From: Tanypteryx hageni
Lineage: Eukaryota; Arthropoda; Insecta; Odonata; Petaluridae
Assembly: GCA_028673005.1 (NCBI GenBank)
Contig: CM054120.1
Coordinates: 60,820,057 to 60,884,056, forward strand
Direction of reading: 5' to 3'
Length of the DNA: 64,000 bases
Shown: positions 12,600-25,775 of the stretch, piece by piece
Numbering within the stretch: the stretch's first letter is position 1
How the letters are laid out: every line of letters starts with the position of its first letter
Notes under the pieces: model-generated
Seen by the model: only the letters and a program-made list of their open reading frames with translations
Databases searched by the model: none
Told to the model about the DNA's origin: nothing
Translations under genes and position numbers: made by a program

Positions 12600-13220
12600 T
12601 GATGTCAGGAGGATACTAATGTTTAGGCACTTCCAGATGAGCTGGAGCTTGAAATTTGGCACGATTATAGGATTTTGGTCACAATCAAATAAAAAAATCC
12701 AAAATTGGGAAAATTCGTATTTAATTGCCCCCATTTTTGCCCTATAAGAAAAGCACGCAAATCGGTGCAGAGGTTTATATATTAGCTTTTTATAGTTATT
12801 TCCTTTATAGATTCGAATTCCGGGCTTAGTAATATAGAAATTATGATATATTCATTTATTTGGCTGTTAAAAATTCTTAAAGTTTAAACAAATAGATAAA
12901 TGTTTAGGTACTAGGTGGCAAACTAGGGAACTGAAATTTTTCAGTTAGTTAGAGCTTAGTGTAAAAGCTCACATTAACCTTTGAAAATCTCCAAGAAGTT
13001 GTTATTGAGGCCGTTAAAAATTTTTAAAATTTAAACAATTAGATCAATATTATTGTACTTCTAGATGCGCTACAACATTAAAATTTTGCAGAAATGTGTG
13101 GCATTAGTAACAACCAATGGAAAAAGCATAATCTTCTTAAAACTGCAAATTTTAGGGATTGCTTTTACTCCAATACTGTCCCATAAGGCAAAAAGAAAAA
13201 TCGGTGCAGAGGTGCAAACT
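12600..13220. repeat. Diverged short-period tandem repeats
   Basis: Words recur in register but diverged: ttaaagtttaaacaaatagat near 12883 and ttaaaatttaaacaattaga near 13023 (about 140 bp apart), and aaatcggtgcagaggt near 12759 and near 13199. This suggests an old tandem array of unit roughly 140-300 bp inside the 6.7-kb unit. The copy in unit B is at about 19323-19943. Confidence 0.4.
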
Positions 13221-13428
13221 TTTGAATTTAAAAAATATTTATAATAATAGAATATCTGTCGGAAAAATGAATGTGATTTGCAAGGTGAGATGAAATTCTT
13301 GCAGAATGCAAGCACCAACCACTTGTAACGTATATTTTTATAGATTAACTGGTACAGAAGACCTGCTAAAAGCCTGAGACGAAGCGTTAACTGGAGGAGG
13401 AAGTCAACGGTGATTTATATGTTATATG

Positions 13429-13429
<1 letters not shown>

Positions 13430-13472
<43 letters not shown>

Positions 13473-13480
13473 TATATATT
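13430..13480. repeat. (TA)n microsatellite, unit A
   Basis: An uninterrupted TA run of about 40 bases followed by an interruption (tagata). It is 13 bp shorter overall than the equivalent tract in unit B. Confidence 0.95.
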
Positions 13481-14020
13481 ATTATATGATTTTAACGAGT
13501 TTAAATGCAATATTGATATCAAAGTAGGATGCAGGGAGGGGTGAAAATGTAAAAAAAAAAGTTCTTGATGGAGAACTGTGAGTATCACTTACCTGCCAAG
13601 CAAAAGATGAGAAAGGATAGAAATAAATAAGAAGCGAAACGAAAGAGGTAAAATGCTATCTTCATTGACAGACCCACTTAAGAAAGAAGTACAAATATAC
13701 GTATGCTTAGAATATCGCCGCCTCCTTATAACGGAAAACGGAAATGGAGTTCTTCTTTGATGTGCAAGGTAAATTAGGAGGGACTAAGGAAAGCAGAATG
13801 AAATCGAGACCAATTTGGATATTCGTAAATGTTTGATTGCAATGGAGTTTTTCAGAAAATAAAATGAAATACTTTGGGCATTTTATGCGGCACGTAAACT
13901 CGATTTATAATAATATAACTAGAATGTTTCATTTCATCATGATTTCTATTCCGGGTGATACGCTACATAAATGCGAGATTTCTTTAACTCTCTCGAACCG
14001 TTTAGCCCGCGGATTTTAAA

Positions 14021-14470
14021 CACGCGGACAGAGGTTATCATGCGGCCCGCGAAGTATATTACTTCATACTATGCGCAAACTCAAAAGTATTTCTTAAAAA
14101 ATCCTATATATATATTTCCAAATGCCTGTCCGTCCGTCCGTCTCTCCCCCTCTATATCTCAAGAATCGTTCGCGGTAGAGAAATGCAAAACACGAAATTT
14201 TGTTTTTACCAGTTATAAGACGTGAGGAACACTTTTCCTTTACATGCGCCGTTTTGAAACAAAATGGCGGCCGCTTAAAATACTAAAAAAGTTATATTTC
14301 GGAAAGGTACGTTAGAGAAAAGCATTATTGGTCAAGAAATACGTAATCTTGATTAGAGCAATTCCGAAAAACTATTTTCAGCTTAGCAAGGCGCGTAGCG
14401 CCGAGGTCCCTGGAGCGAGCGAAGCGTAACTGGTAGGGGCAGGGTCTCCAGTATTTTTAAATGATCCAAA
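14021..14470. repeat. GC-richer repeat-like block, possible transposon relic
   Basis: It opens with cagaggttatcatgcggccc (14025-14044), which recalls hAT-type transposon termini of the cagggg...ggcccgcg kind. It then holds a (CCGT)3 run near 14128 and a block with palindromic words (ggcgcgtagcgcc near 14390, gagcgagcgaagcg). No open reading frame of note. Assignment to hAT is a weak, recall-level inference. It repeats in unit B at about 20758-21206. Confidence 0.25.
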
Positions 14471-15855
14471 AATTAAAGAAGACCATCAAATAAACACTTC
14501 CAAAATGTCCGCAGTTTATTTTTCTTCCCCATTTAAAACTCTATTCAGTCGGAATACGGAAGAATGTTCTTAACATGGATTGTAGTCCACGAATTTGATT
14601 CGTTGCCTTAAATGTTGCTCTCGGATTTAGTGCAATTACATCTTGTAGTCCACACGTAATATGAGTTTGAGGCCATAGGTTTAACCCCTATAGCCGCGCA
14701 CAGACGAAAGGGGAATCGCAATAGTACTAGCAAATATCTCGGACCAAGAGGTACCCTAAAACGTGCGTTTTCATCAAAATAACGAATTCGAATTTTTTCG
14801 CGATCATGGCACCTCATTTAAGTACTTTGTGATTGTGAGTCAATAAAAAAATACCTTATAAAAATTAGAAGAGAATTTGAAGGAAGCCACAAAATCTAGA
14901 CATGGGCTTACAAATTAACAGGAATTTATATGTATCATTAGACGATTTATTTTTAATAATGTAGAAAACGATGACATCTGTTTTTAGGGGAACATATCAG
15001 AGATGTAGGTCTGTGAATAGGTTAATAGTAGAAACATCGGCGCTACGCCCCTTTCTGCGACCCTCTTCCTCCCCAAAGGGTCACGGGAAGACTATGGCGT
15101 GAGAAAAAACCCTCGTCACTTCTATCCTCCTGATGCGGTCTCAAAAATTTGTACGGAATCGGAGCCTAGAATTCATAACCCCTGCCAATTGAGAAGCCAT
15201 AATAGAAGATAAACCTACAACGCTACACGATTTGACCGCTGAAATAGGGGTCAGAAATACAAAAAATACATTGCATTTGTTTTCCTTCATAGACATGAAA
15301 CTAGAGAAGACCTCCATAAGATGAATAGCTAAGTTAACCTTTCGACCTATTAACTCGCCCGCTCAATGGGTAATTTGATTTTAAAAAAATTTCCTTTCTT
15401 CGCTCTTCTTCTTTTTATTTCTTTTTATTCAAAGGGAAACAGAGGAAATATAAGAGTAAACATCCGGGATTCAAAAAAAGAAGCCTAACACGATTCTTAT
15501 TCGTTTACCGCTACGTCGAAGCAGAAAGAGGTCGCGAAAAAAATTAACCGCGTGATTCAAGGAATTGATGCAGCAGCGTAATGGAATGATTCAATTTTAA
15601 ACGAAGAATCCAAAAAAAATATCTTCAGATGAGAAAAATAAATCAACCGATCCACTAATTAACATTCGTAAACCTAAAATGGATTCGGAAATGGTACGAT
15701 AATATTTTTATTTTATTTTTAGTATATTTAGCAATCGCTTGCAATAATATAAATTTATTCTATTTATTTTACAATTTTATCAATATTTCGGAAAGCACAA
15801 ACAGTACTTTGATGTGTGCATGCATTTTCTAAAGTTAAATTTACTCTTATGATGA

Positions 15856-18800
15856 GTTTTTAACCGTTTTTCTATAATAGGTTGTAACTTCTATTTCGTT
15901 TGACACTTAAAAAATTTGTTATACCTCGTAATTTCTGCTAGATCCTAATATAAAAGACAACTTCATTAGTGATCAATAAGATTTGACACTAGTAATATTG
16001 AAATTCATTAGGAAGTTTTATTTAACAGAAATTATTCATTGCAAAATTCTTTCTATTTAATAATTTTCAGGCAATTTTTATTTCACAAAAAATATATTTT
16101 CCATAGCTACAGTATTGATACAACATTATATTGAGAGAACAAATGAATATCTATGTTGTCATTTCTTTTTATCTCATATAAATCGCGTTTTCCCTATTGG
16201 CAATTAGTATTGACCCTTTGATGCAAATAGAGAGCTCAAACGTTATTAAATTCATAATCAAGGGAGTAAAAATTGGAATGAAAGACATGCTTTGATATTA
16301 ATAAATTGTTGATTTCGATTTTATTGCCATAGTGATGACAGGTGGATGAGAGGGTATTGGAAAGTGACACGTATAAGAGTACTTGTTCAATATGAAATAT
16401 TCGCTCCACTTCAAAACATAAATTGAATCTCATCATTTTCTGCACTTCAAAATAGAAGTTTTAACTCTGAAAAGTTTGTAAAAATCGAATGATCAATGAG
16501 CTTAAATTGTCACATACGGCCGTTATATCGCTCTTTTATGCGCATGTGGAAATTCACTTCTATGAAAACTTATACTGGAATTTATGGAGAATTTCCATGA
16601 TGACGAATGAGCATCGAAGGATCGCAATTCAATATAACTTCCACTTCATGAAATTAGCAGTCATGACTCAGGTTTAGCGTTAAAAAACATCTCCATGCAT
16701 GATTGCATTCAAAACGCGGGCTGTAAAATTTTATTTCATAAAAAATTAAACAAATTTTTATTTTTCTTTTCGTACTTTTCCTCGTCACGCTTAATACATT
16801 TTTCTTGTAAAGAGACATAAACATTTGACTAAAACGAAATACGTCCTTGAATGTGATATTCTGTGTAAGAGGAAAAAGGAAAAAGGAAAAAAATTACACA
16901 ACCAGGCCTTGACAAATTTGCTTTATATCTAGAAGTCACTCCCGATGTCTAAAAATCGGAAAGTATTGCTATATTGTCAGGTGACAAGTGAGGGAAAAAT
17001 TGTAAACCTATGCTTAAAATTTTCCTTATACCGTTTGTAGGATTCTCGAGATATTGCCCGCACTATCGGAAAGTCAATCTAAATACATTAGCCATTTTCG
17101 GTCAAAATGGTTCAGAATGCCTTAAAAATGATGAATTTGGCAACTATGAAAAGATTATAAAAGATCGACTGTCATACTACGACCAATAGTATTTCTCGAA
17201 GAATTTCATTTTCTCTCACTCGTTCCTACATGGTTACCAACTTCCAAAGATTTTTACTAACATCAATGAAGTGAGCACCGTTATCAAAAATTTACCCGGA
17301 TACTTCACAAGTACTTTTGGCACGATACTGCTGCTTTTGATGTGTTTCAATTGAGGATTAGCATCGTTACAAACCATTTTAACTGTTCGAGAGGACTCGT
17401 TAAGTTTTCTATTACCGTAACAAAAATTACCGTTTACTGAGCCTGTTTACATTCTTGAAAAAGTTCCATAACCGAGGAAGAAATTAATGGAGATAAGGAT
17501 TTTCCGGAGAGATGAGAGAAAAGATAAACTGGGAATGTGGTGAGAGTCGGCTAACTTCGTCCGCGATGTGCCCCAAAGAAGTTTCTCTATGTCGGTCGGA
17601 CGTGTATCACTAGAAGAGCAGGTACCAGGATTAACCTAAACAAAAGATCTTAGCAAAGGTCGTAGACTTCATGTTATGCATACGAGGTTCAGTTTCAGTA
17701 ATGACGGAGAGCACTATGCGAATGCTTGAACATTTTTTACACACTGTTTAGCGAAAAGGTGCTAACTTGTATCAAATCTGGCAATATATCTGTGACAAAT
17801 CGCAGTGTTTCTTTAATCATTTTATTGAAACATCAGTAGTATATAAACCATCACTTTCCGTAGATAATCAGAATACTTTAAAAGTTTACTATAGGCTCCC
17901 ATTGGTTATTTCAGTTAATTAGGAAAATGAACCAATGATGTATTAGCAAAAATATCAAACTTTCAGTATGGAATGTTGTGAAATAGAGTTGTTACGCATG
18001 AGCGCATAAATGTGAAATTTGACAAGTACAAAAATTATGAACTTGACCGTGGATACAAGCCCGGGTCTTCCACTTTCCTGGTAGGTGATTTTTACCGTCT
18101 AATTCTTTATTCTCAAACTGGGGCATTTACGATGATGAAGTTAAGTTCTGAACGTTCTCACTGAAGGACAGCGGAAAATGCCCGTACATAATCTCAAGAA
18201 ACTGAGACAAGATGGAATGTTGAGAAATAGAGTTGTTATCTATGAGCGCATAAGGATATAAGTACATAAATTTAAAATTTGAGAAGCAGAAAAATTCTGT
18301 TAAAAAACTATTTATTTAAGCAGCCGTCTTCGGTGGTAATTCACCGAAAATAGATTCTAAAATAATATTGGAGATGCACGAGGCAAGTACATCTTTTAAA
18401 CTGCTTGTTCTTGGATTTTTCGGTCATAAGAGGAGTTCTACAGTTACCTGTTGAAGAAAAATTCTGAACTTGAGCGTGAATAAATATCGCAATTCGAGAA
18501 TGGAGAGTTAGAATGGCTTGGTAGTTTATTTGGTAAATGCACCTACAAAGTAAAAAAGTAAAATGAAAAAACTACCAATGTTTGAATGAAAAAATGAAAC
18601 TTTTTATATCTAAGTCAGACCTGATGAGGCCTTCTGCCTATACCAGAATGATTTTCCGATCAAGTCAATGTATGAAGAAAAAAACCTAAAATTGTAAAAC
18701 TATAATCTGATTGAAATTTAGGCATGGCTTGTCTAAAATAAAAACCTTTTGAGTTGAATTGAATTGAGCACCAACAGAGTTAAAGTGTGGCCCGGGTTTG

Positions 18801-20151
18801 ATATCCGGTCAAGTTCAGAGTTTTTCCTTCTGAAATTTCACATTTAATAAAACATTTTATGGCCGTAATTAGTTTGAATAATAGTGTCAGATCAAAATTT
18901 TCACCCATTAGCAAAATTTATTAGTTCGCTGATATTGTTCTACCCTAATGTGATATCGTATTTATACGTTCAAAATATCTGAAGAAGTATGCATTATAGA
19001 CCTCTTGGATATAATACATGTGACATTCTTCGTCACCGTTTTGGTGATTATAGATATTCATTATATTTGTTTTTGTGAAAGATAACTAGCAATGGTTCAA
19101 GAAATACTGCTGAATAATTCCGGAGCTAAAGATTTCATCATTAAATAAATAATGTCGGAAATGAAAAACTCTTTAAAATATTTTGGACAAGATTATGAAC
19201 AAAATAATCTGATGTTTGCTAAAGAGTGGTATGTGTCTTTGACAGTATGTTCATAGATGACATGATTGAGATTAAAATAAAACACCTGATAACAAAATTG
19301 CTGTATATCTGCTTCATACTTATGATGTCAGGAGGATACTAATGTTTAGGCACTTCCAGATGAGCTGGAGCTTGAAATTTGGCACGATTATAGGATTTTG
19401 GTCACAATCAAATAAAAAAATCCAAAATTGGGAAAATTCGTATTTAATTGCCCCCATTTTTGCCCTATAAGAAAAGCACGCAAATCGGTGCAGAGGTTTA
19501 TATATTAGCTTTTTATAGTTATTTCCTTTATAGATTCGAATTCCGGGCTTAGTAATATAGAAATTATGATATATTCATTTATTTGGCTGTTAAAAATTCT
19601 TAAAGTTTAAACAAATAGATAAATGTTTAGGTACTAGGTGGCAAACTAGGGAACTGAAATTTTTCAGTTAGTTAGAGCTTAGTGTAAAAGCTCACATTAA
19701 CCTTTGAAAATCTCCAAGAAGTTGTTATTGAGGCCGTTAAAAATTTTTAAAATTTAAACAATTAGATCAATATTATTGTACTTCTAGATGCGCTACAACA
19801 TTAAAATTTTGCAGAAATGTGTGGCATTAGTAACAACCAATGGAAAAAGCATAATCTTCTTAAAACTGCAAATTTTAGGGATTGCTTTTACTCCAATACT
19901 GTCCCATAAGGCAAAAAGAAAAATCGGTGCAGAGGTGCAAACTTTTGAATTTAAAAAATATTTATAATAATAGAATATCTGTCGGAAAAATGAATGTGAT
20001 TTGCAAGGTGAGATGAAATTCTTGCAGAATGCAAGCACCAACCACTTGTAACGTATATTTTTATAGATTAACTGGTACAGAAGACCTGCTAAAAGCCTGA
20101 GACGAAGCGTTAACTGGAGGAGGAAGTCAACGGTGATTTATATGTTATATG

Positions 20152-20220
<69 letters not shown>

Positions 20221-22591
20221 ATATGATTTTAACGAGTTTAAATGCAATATTGATATCAAAGTAGGATGCAGGGAGGGGTGAAAATGTAAAAAAAAAAGTT
20301 CTTGATGGAGAACTGTGAGTATCACTTACCTGCCAAGCAAAAGATGAGAAAGGATAGAAATAAATAAGAAGCGAAACGAAAGAGGTAAAATGCTATCTTC
20401 ATTGACAGACCCACTTAAGAAAGAAGTACAAATATACGTATGCTTAGAATATCGCCGCCTCCTTATAACGGAAAACGGAAATGGAGTTCTTCTTTGATGT
20501 GCAAGGTAAATTAGGAGGGACTAAGGAAAGCAGAATGAAATCGAGACCAATTTGGATATTCGTAAATGTTTGATTGCAATGGAGTTTTTCAGAAAATAAA
20601 ATGAAATACTTTGGGCATTTTATGCGGCACGTAAACTCGATTTATAATAATATAACTAGAATGTTTCATTTCATCATGATTTCTATTCCGGGTGATACGC
20701 TACATAAATGCGAGATTTCTTTAACTCTCTCGAACCGTTTAGCCCGCGGATTTTAAACACGCGGACAGAGGTTATCATGCGGCCCGCGAAGTATATTACT
20801 TCATACTATGCGCAAACTCAAAAGTATTTCTTAAAAAATCCTATATATATATTTCCAAATGCCTGTCCGTCCGTCCGTCTCTCCCCCTCTATATCTCAAG
20901 AATCGTTCGCGGTAGAGAAATGCAAAACACGAAATTTTGTTTTTACCAGTTATAAGACGTGAGGAACACTTTTCCTTTACATGCGCCGTTTTGAAACAAA
21001 ATGGCGGCCGCTTAAAATACTAAAAAGTTATATTTCGGAAAGGTACGTTAGAGAAAAGCATTATTGGTCAAGAAATACGTAATCTTGATTAGAGCAATTC
21101 CGAAAAACTATTTTCAGCTTAGCAAGGCGCGTAGCGCCGAGGTCCCTGGAGCGAGCGAAGCGTAACTGGTAGGGGCAGGGTCTCCAGTATTTTTAAATGA
21201 TCCAAAAATTAAAGAAGACCATCAAATAAACACTTCCAAAATGTCCGCAGTTTATTTTTCTTCCCCATTTAAAACTCTATTCAGTCGGAATACGGAAGAA
21301 TGTTCTTAACATGGATTGTAGTCCACGAATTTGATTCGTTGCCTTAAATGTTGCTCTCGGATTTAGTGCAATTACATCTTGTAGTCCACACGTAATATGA
21401 GTTTGAGGCCATAGGTTTAACCCCTATAGCCGCGCACAGACGAAAGGGGAATCGCAATAGTACTAGCAAATATCTCGGACCAAGAGGTACCCTAAAACGT
21501 GCGTTTTCATCAAAATAACGAATTCGAATTTTTTCGCGATCATGGCACCTCATTTAAGTACTTTGTGATTGTGAGTCAATAAAAAAATACCTTATAAAAA
21601 TTAGAAGAGAATTTGAAGGAAGCCACAAAATCTAGACATGGGCTTACAAATTAACAGGAATTTATATGTATCATTAGACGATTTATTTTTAATAATGTAG
21701 AAAACGATGACATCTGTTTTTAGGGGAACATATCAGAGATGTAGGTCTGTGAATAGGTTAATAGTAGAAACATCGGCGCTACGCCCCTTTCTGCGACCCT
21801 CTTCCTCCCCAAAGGGTCACGGGAAGACTATGGCGTGAGAAAAAACCCTCGTCACTTCTATCCTCCTGATGCGGTCTCAAAAATTTGTACGGAATCGGAG
21901 CCTAGAATTCATAACCCCTGCCAATTGAGAAGCCATAATAGAAGATAAACCTACAACGCTACACGATTTGACCGCTGAAATAGGGGTCAGAAATACAAAA
22001 AATACATTGCATTTGTTTTCCTTCATAGACATGAAACTAGAGAAGACCTCCATAAGATGAATAGCTAAGTTAACCTTTCGACCTATTAACTCGCCCGCTC
22101 AATGGGTAATTTGATTTTAAAAAAATTTCCTTTCTTCGCTCTTCTTCTTTTTATTTCTTTTTATTCAAAGGGAAACAGAGGAAATATAAGAGTAAACATC
22201 CGGGATTCAAAAAAAGAAGCCTAACACGATTCTTATTCGTTTACCGCTACGTCGAAGCAGAAAGAGGTCGCGAAAAAAATTAACCGCGTGATTCAAGGAA
22301 TTGATGCAGCAGCGTAATGGAATGATTCAATTTTAAACGAAGAATCCAAAAAAAATATCTTCAGATGAGAAAAATAAATCAACCGATCCACTAATTAACA
22401 TTCGTAAACCTAAAATGGATTCGGAAATGGTACGATAATATTTTTATTTTATTTTTAGTATATTTAGCAATCGCTTGCAATAATATAAATTTATTCTATT
22501 TATTTTACAATTTTATCAATATTTCGGAAAGCACAAACAGTACTTTGATGTGTGCATGCATTTTCTAAAGTTAAATTTACTCTTATGATGA
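15856..22591. repeat. 6.7-kb tandem repeat, unit B
   Basis: Second full unit, 6,736 bp. Across the stretches I compared it differs from unit A only by the longer (TA)n tract and by one A in a homopolymer (actaaaaaag at 14284 against actaaaaag near 21020). No gene recognised. Such identity over 6.7 kb means very recent duplication, strong homogenisation, or an assembly duplication. Confidence 0.9.
20152..20216. repeat. (TA)n microsatellite, unit B
   Basis: About 31 uninterrupted TA repeats. It lacks the tagata interruption of unit A and is the main difference between the two units. The open frame running through it on the minus strand (Tyr-Ile repeats) is an artefact. Confidence 0.95.
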
Positions 22592-23834
22592 GTTTTTAAC
22601 CGTTTTTCTATAATAGGTTGTAACTTCTATTTCGTTTGACACTTAAAAAATTTGTTATACCTCGTAATTTCTGCTAGATCCTAATATAAAAGACAACTTC
22701 ATTAGTGATCAATAAGATTTGACACTAGTAATATTGAAATTCATTAGGAAGTTTTATTTAACAGAAATTATTCATTGCAAAATTCTTTCTATTTAATAAT
22801 TTTCAGGCAATTTTTATTTCACAAAAAATATATTTTCCATAGCTACAGTATTGATACAACATTATATTGAGAGAACAAATGAATATCTATGTTGTCATTT
22901 CTTTTTATCTCATATAAATCGCGTTTTCCCTATTGGCAATTAGTATTGACCCTTTGATGCAAATAGAGAGCTCAAACGTTATTAAATTCATAATCAAGGG
23001 AGTAAAAATTGGAATGAAAGACATGCTTTGATATTAATAAATTGTTGATTTCGATTTTATTGCCATAGTGATGACAGGTGGATGAGAGGGTATTGGAAAG
23101 TGACACGTATAAGAGTACTTGTTCAATATGAAATATTCGCTCCACTTCAAAACATAAATTGAATCTCATCATTTTCTGCACTTCAAAATAGAAGTTTTAA
23201 CTCTGAAAAGTTTGTAAAAATCGAATGATCAATGAGCTTAAATTGTCACATACGGCCGTTATATCGCTCTTTTATGCGCATGTGGAAATTCACTTCTATG
23301 AAAACTTATACTGGAATTTATGGAGAATTTCCATGATGACGAATGAGCATCGAAGGATCGCAATTCAATATAACTTCCACTTCATGAAATTAGCAGTCAT
23401 GACTCAGGTTTAGCGTTAAAAAACATCTCCATGCATGATTGCATTCAAAACGCGGGCTGTAAAATTTTATTTCATAAAAAATTAAACAAATTTTTATTTT
23501 TCTTTTCGTACTTTTCCTCGTCACGCTTAATACATTTTTCTTGTAAAGAGACATAAACATTTGACTAAAACGAAATACGTCCTTGAATGTGATATTCTGT
23601 GTAAGAGGAAAAAGGAAAAAGGAAAAAAATTACACAACCAGGCCTTGACAAATTTGCTTTATATCTAGAAGTCACTCCCGATGTCTAAAAATCGGAAAGT
23701 ATTGCTATATTGTCAGGTGACAAGTGAGGGAAAAATTGTAAACCTATGCTTAAAATTTTCCTTATACCGTTTGTAGGATTCTCGAGATATTGCCCGCACT
23801 ATCGGAAAGTCAATCTAAATACATTAGCCATTTT
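22592..23834. repeat. 6.7-kb tandem repeat, partial unit C
   Basis: The first 1,243 bp of the unit. Identity with units A and B stops sharply after cattagccatttt at 23834, where single-copy AT-rich DNA begins. Confidence 0.9.
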
Positions 23835-24130
23835 ATATAAAAACGCTAAAAATACAAGATACATGAGGTTTTATGTAATTTTACACCAACCAAACAATAG
23901 ATATAAAATTTATGTAAAATATTTTGCAATAAAATTTAAAAGGGGCTGGAACGCATATAAACATATTTAACGACAAAAACTAAGTGTGCTACGATGAACT
24001 TTATTGACACCATTGCGTCCTGGAGCCTGCATTTTTCCAACCTCAGATATTTATGTATCTTTAAATTGCTAATAAACCGCACTTAAGACGCATTTTACAT
24101 CGAGAATTTTGGCCGTAACAAACACTAGCA

Positions 24131-24200
24131 CTAATGACCATGACCTCGGTAAGATTCGAACCCGTAACCTAGCAGTGAAATCCATAAACCCCAAACACCT
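24131..24200 (-). repeat. tRNA-like SINE relic
   Basis: The minus strand holds GGTTCGAATCT, a near-perfect RNA polymerase III B box, preceded by a tRNA-like arm (cactgctaggttacg) and followed by ccgagg. No convincing A box at the right distance and no clean cloverleaf, so a decayed SINE is more likely than a tRNA gene. Confidence 0.35.
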
Positions 24201-24755
24201 CTTTAACATTTTCGACAAATATGTATAAATCGAGGAATCAAACAATCCATTCCGTGTACAATAACAGGTCCAATTTCATTATAGACAACCAGTAAATAAT
24301 AGCTACCAAATCAAAATTCCAGAACGAGAGATTAAAAATGCTGAGTATGAACTAACTAGTCGATAATGATGATAAAGCGAGACTCGTTTTAAGAAATCTA
24401 TCGCTTCTTAATAAATAGGCCTTCGATCCCCTTCCTTCTTACTAAATTCCCGCTCCATTTTCTCACTCTATTTCAACGCTTACCTCACCTCCCACTCCTT
24501 CCCTATCCTCTTCGCCTCATTCTTCCTTCCCCCGGCTCTGTTCTCCGTACGCCATGCTCTCTCTTTTCGCTTCCACCATTCTCAACATCCTCCAATTGAA
24601 TTAACCCTCTCCTTACCCGCCTTACACCTCCCACTCGACCTTTTTTCTCTCTCCAAAGGGATGAAGCTTCTCCTACTCGCAAACTTCCCTAACTTGCTTC
24701 GTCTCCCTCCCTATCTCCTTCTCTATACCTTAAATGGTTAGATGGAAGGGTTCTA

Positions 24756-24856
24756 CGGCAATTCGTTGCGTGTCAAATTCTTCGCATGGCAAATTCGTCG
24801 CAAGGTAATTTCGTCGCAAAGCAAATTCGTCGCATGACAAATTCGTTGCAAATTCA
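24756..24856. repeat. Minisatellite, unit about 16 bp
   Basis: Six to seven imperfect copies of a unit of the form gcaaattcgtcgcatg (variants caattcgttgcgtgt, gtaatttcgtcgcaaa). Each holds a short cgtcgc core. No coding signal. Confidence 0.8.
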
Positions 24857-25524
24857 GGAATCGTTGAGGAAATAGTGTATCATTTTCTTCATTAATCCTG
24901 CGATACACGATATTTATTGTATGGGAAGGGTTGATGATGCCTCATAATTCCAAAATAAATTATAGAACTCCTGTGCAGATTATTCACAACAATCATCCTA
25001 ATAAAAATTTAGGAAAATTTAATTGATGAAATATTCGTATATTATCTGATTAAGATAATAATAAAAGTCTTATTCCTCTGGTCACTCAGAGTCCTCTTTA
25101 TCACGCACGGCCACTCACTAAGTCGAGTCATCGTATACACTTCCACATCCGATAGCCATCTATAGTCATCACTCTCGCTTCTGCCTTATGGATGAAATGG
25201 GCGTAACCTCTAATTTACTTAAAAAATAGACGACATCAGCGCATTCCTTTGTTGACAACTGATTATATATAAATTCAGCATGAAATACGATGCATATACT
25301 AGTAACAGTATAATCAAAGCGATCATAAGGCAATGACAATTATCAAAATATACAATTAGGAAACGGAATCGTAAAGCGTTGTGGCTTGTTTTGCGAAAAG
25401 ACATAAGCCGTCAAGATAAATGGCAGCTGATTTGGTGGAGGTCTGATCATTTCCTAAAACATGTTAATTTCCTAACACTAAAAGAAAGACAATTAATAAT
25501 GTAAGAATATTGGGTCGAGTGAAT

Positions 25525-25690
25525 AAAAATTAAGCAAATGCTTAAAGAAAACAGTAAAAGAAAAAGTGTTTGCTAAAAGCATTTGCTAAAAGCATAAGCA
25601 AGTGCTAAAAGCATTTGCTTCATATTGAGTGAATAAAAGTTTGCTTTTACTTATAAGCATATGCTACTCAGTTTTAAACAAACGCTTAAA
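25525..25690. repeat. Cluster of short inverted and direct repeats
   Basis: The words aagcatttgct, aagcaaatgctt and gctaaaagcat recur in both orientations, and gagtgaataaaa occurs twice (near 25518 and 25629). It looks like a small palindromic repeat or MITE remnant. The boundaries are not clear. Confidence 0.4.
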
Positions 25691-25775
25691 TTTTACGGAA
25701 GAAACCTCTTTGCAACTCTTCCCTCACTTGTTTTTGCTTAGATTTAAAGTGTTACATAGTTGAATTTCAAACTAA

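Larger units (their letters stand above)
9133..15855. repeat. 6.7-kb tandem repeat, unit A
   Basis: First full unit of a head-to-tail array, 6,723 bp. The sequence beginning gtttttaaccgtttttcta at 9133 recurs at 15856 and 22592. Upstream of 9133 the flank differs, whereas units B and C are preceded by the unit end (cttatgatga), which fixes the boundary. No coding region is recognised. Contents visible are SINE-like relics (11275-11352, 12040-12125), a member of the palindromic family (11640-11735), diverged short tandem repeats (12600-13220), a (TA)n tract (13430-13480) and a GC-richer repeat-like block (14021-14470). Confidence 0.9.
23835..25775. other. Single-copy AT-rich DNA between array and transposon cluster
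   Basis: No gene is recognised. A strongly pyrimidine-rich stretch lies at about 24470-24730. Small repeats at 24131-24200, 24756-24856 and 25525-25690 are annotated separately. The end at 25775 is an abrupt junction with a broken jockey element. Confidence 0.5.

Noticed and set aside
13981..14225. 84-codon frame near cagaggttatcatgcggccc
   Set aside because: No homology recognised. The surrounding words look like transposon ends or simple repeats rather than a gene.
20110..20325. Minus-strand open frame with a Tyr-Ile repeat
   Set aside because: It is the translation of the (TA)n microsatellite and has no other coding support. It is absent from unit A because of the tract length.
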